A DNA stretch of 16,167 bases from an uncultured Rhodocyclaceae bacterium. Lineage in GTDB: Bacteria > Pseudomonadota > Gammaproteobacteria > Burkholderiales > Rhodocyclaceae. The stretch's first letter is position 1. Each line of letters starts with the position of its first letter. A model generated the notes under the pieces. The model did not search any database. It was not told the origin of the DNA and worked only from the letters and a program-made list of their open reading frames with translations. A program made the translations under genes and the position numbers. This document shows, in pieces, positions 14,518-16,167 of the stretch. The stretch is from NCBI GenBank assembly GCA_903950295.1, contig CAJBAP010000276.1, forward strand, positions 1-16,167, given 5' to 3'.

Positions 14518-16167
14518 TCAGGCGTTCTTCGTTACCTTGCCGCCATCGTCCAGCAGTTGTGCCTGCGCTGCTGCCAGTCGTGCAATCGGCACACGCGGAC
14601 CTGAGCAGGACACATACGTAAGCCCGATCTTGTGGCAGAAGGCGATCGAGCCCGGATGACCGCCGTGCTCGCCGCAGATGCCAATCTTGAGTTCTGGATT
14701 GGTCTTGCGGCCTTCGGTGACAGCCAGCTTCATCAGTTCGCCGACACCCTTCTGGTCGAGCACTTCGAAGGGGTTGTCGACGAGGATGCCGGCCTCGACG
14801 TAGCCCGGCAGGAACTTGTTCTCGGCATCTTCGCGGCTGAACGAGAACGTGGCCTGCGTCAGATCGTTGGTGCCGAAAGAGAAGAACTCGGCATCCTGCG
14901 CCATGCGTCCGGCGCGCAGGCAGGCACGTACCACTTCCAGCATGCTGCCGAACTTGACGCCGACATTGATGCCGTGCGTGAGCTCGACTACTTTATGGAT
15001 GCGTTTGACGTAGCTGTGGATGCGCACCAACTCTTCTACCGTTGCCACCTGCGGCACCATGATTTCCGGATAAACCTCGATGCCTTCCTTGGCGCATAGC
15101 GCGGCGGCTTCGAGCACCGCCTGGATCTGCATTGAGTAAATTTCTGGATAGGTGATACCCAGACGCACGCCGCGATGGCCAAGCATCGGGTTGACTTCGG
15201 AGAGCGCTCGCACCTTCTTGAGGGTCTTTTCCTTCTTGGCGATGACATCCTCTTCGAGGTGTCCTTCCTTGAAGTCGGTCATGCTGCGACCGAGCTTGGT
15301 CAGGCCATCGGCATACTGCATGTAGAGCTTCGGATTCAGCAGCTTCAGGGTTTCCGGCAGTTCTTCCAGCGCCCTGAGGGAATCGCGCAGATGGTGCAAG
15401 TGGGCGATTTCGAGTTCGAGCTGGGCGGCAGTGGGCAGGAACTCGTGCAACGGCGGGTCCATCAGGCGCACGGTAACCGGCAAGCCCTTCATGGCCTTGA
15501 AGATGCCCTTGAAGTCGGAGCGCTGGATCGGCAGCAGGCGGTCAAGTGCGGTCTGGCGCTCTTCATTCGTCTCGGCGAGGATCATCTCCTGCACGATGGG
15601 CAGGCGGTCAGTGGCGTTGAACATGCGCTCGGTGCGGCACAGGCCGATGCCCATGGCACCAAATTCACGCGCGCGCAGGGCATCTTCCGGCGTGTCGGCG
15701 TTGGCCATCACTTTGAGACGTGACACCTGGTCGGCCCACTTCAGCAGGGTCTGCATATCCTCGTTGAACTCGGCCTGCACGGTCGGCACTTCACCGGCAT
15801 AGACGTTGCCGTTGCCGCCGTCGATGGTGATGACGTCACCTTCATGCAGTGTCGAATCGCCGATGGTGGCACGCCGATTGATGTCGTCGATGTGGATGGC
15901 TTCGCAACCCGATACGCAGGGCTTGCCCATGCCGCGTGCAACCACGGCCGCATGTGAAGTCTTGCCGCCACGACTGGTGAGAATGCCCTGCGCCTGGAAG
16001 AAGCCGTGGATGTCTTCCGGTTTGGTTTCTTCACGCACCAGAATTATTTTTTCGCCTGCATTGCCGCGCGCTTCGGCCGAATCGGCATCGAAAACGATCT
16101 TGCCGGAAGCCGCGCCGGGCGAGGCCGACAGGCCAGTGGCGAGCGGCTTGCCCTTGAAGTCGGGCGA
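14518..16167 (-). CDS. ppdK: Pyruvate, phosphate dikinase (C-terminal ~549 residues; N-terminus beyond window)
   Basis: The gene enters from the right edge and ends at TGA 14518-14520; the visible frame is open from 16167 and is not a start. It interconverts pyruvate + ATP + Pi and PEP + AMP + PPi. The phosphohistidine domain is clear: ASPGAASGKIVF, ILVREETKPEDIHG, and GGKTSHAAVVARGMGKPCVSG with the phosphorylated His in TSHAAV. The PEP/pyruvate TIM barrel follows, with GLCRTERMF, FFSFGTNDLTQ, and GICGEHGGHPGS carrying the catalytic Cys. It ends YVSCSGPRVPIARLAAAQAQ, distinctive of PpdK rather than PEP synthase. The GGKTSHA segment has Lys where Met is more common. About 340 N-terminal residues (ATP-grasp domain) lie outside. 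It is followed by the repeat-derived hairpin. Confidence 0.95.
   Translation of the reverse strand, partial: SPDFKGKPLATGLSASPGAASGKIVFDADSAEARGNAGEKIILVREETKPEDIHGFFQAQGILTSRGGKTSHAAVVARGMGKPCVSGCEAIHIDDINRRATIGDSTLHEGDVITIDGGNGNVYAGEVPTVQAEFNEDMQTLLKWADQVSRLKVMANADTPEDALRAREFGAMGIGLCRTERMFNATDRLPIVQEMILAETNEERQTALDRLLPIQRSDFKGIFKAMKGLPVTVRLMDPPLHEFLPTAAQLELEIAHLHHLRDSLRALEELPETLKLLNPKLYMQYADGLTKLGRSMTDFKEGHLEEDVIAKKEKTLKKVRALSEVNPMLGHRGVRLGITYPEIYSMQIQAVLEAAALCAKEGIEVYPEIMVPQVATVEELVRIHSYVKRIHKVVELTHGINVGVKFGSMLEVVRACLRAGRMAQDAEFFSFGTNDLTQATFSFSREDAENKFLPGYVEAGILVDNPFEVLDQKGVGELMKLAVTEGRKTNPELKIGICGEHGGHPGSIAFCHKIGLTYVSCSGPRVPIARLAAAQAQLLDDGGKVTKNA

Noticed and set aside
15175..15723. 182-aa plus-strand frame inside ppdK
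   Set aside because: Antisense shadow of a highly conserved enzyme; no motif or ribosome site.

Overview
The window is a gene-dense, GC-rich piece of bacterial chromosome with about 19 protein genes, short intergenic gaps and many 1-8 bp start/stop overlaps. Gene content (RelA, the MltG-Tmk-HolB-TatD cluster, MoaA/MobA, YgfZ, FrnE-TadA, pyruvate phosphate dikinase) and protein style suggest a betaproteobacterium, probably of the Rhodocyclaceae type (Dechloromonas, Azonexus, Propionivibrio, Accumulibacter relatives). That placement is inference from memory of protein families, not from a search. I see no rRNA, tRNA, CRISPR array, insertion sequence, integrase or phage gene.

Layout. 1-162: 3' end of relA, followed 3 bases later by a membrane acyltransferase (166-1266, +). 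1334-2173 (+) is a small protein whose C-terminal half resembles the FliD flagellar-cap C-terminal domain. It converges, with an 8-bp overlap, on a minus-strand block: FAA-hydrolase-family enzyme (2166-2939), an 81-aa unknown (2936-3181), mobA (3241-3822) and moaA (3815-4831) for molybdenum cofactor synthesis. After an AT-rich spacer comes a long minus-strand operon read from 9564 down to 4983: mltG, tmk, holB, tatD, a secreted ankyrin-repeat protein and dsbB. Divergent from mltG is a plus-strand run: ygfZ (9617-10510), an NRDE/TANGO2-family protein (10512-11285), a small secreted unknown (11282-11641) and a CapA-family protein (11638-12555). It meets a second minus-strand operon read from 14419 down to 12562: FrnE-like DsbA-family protein, tadA, an L,D-transpeptidase-fold protein and a 75-aa unknown. 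The window ends inside ppdK (minus, from 14518).

Most interesting signal. A 24-bp sequence, with the 16-base core GCCAGCGCCGACTTTT, occurs six times: five exact cores and one with two mismatches. It lies at 710-733, 10594-10617, 10976-10999, 11180-11203, 13116-13139 and 14466-14489, on both strands. Five copies are inside genes without breaking the reading frame. The sixth is intergenic and forms a perfect 10-bp hairpin with an inverted half copy just after ppdK. Three copies lie in one gene (the NRDE protein). This looks like a dispersed, functionally selected oligonucleotide such as a DNA-uptake-sequence-like motif, or alternatively a chromosome-organisation or protein-binding motif. Genome-wide counting would decide.

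A second structural signal is a 12-bp inverted repeat (3188-3229) between mobA and the 81-aa gene, which places that gene's ribosome binding site in a hairpin arm. The rest is largely housekeeping: stringent response, cell-wall synthesis, DNA replication, cofactor and disulfide metabolism, tRNA modification.
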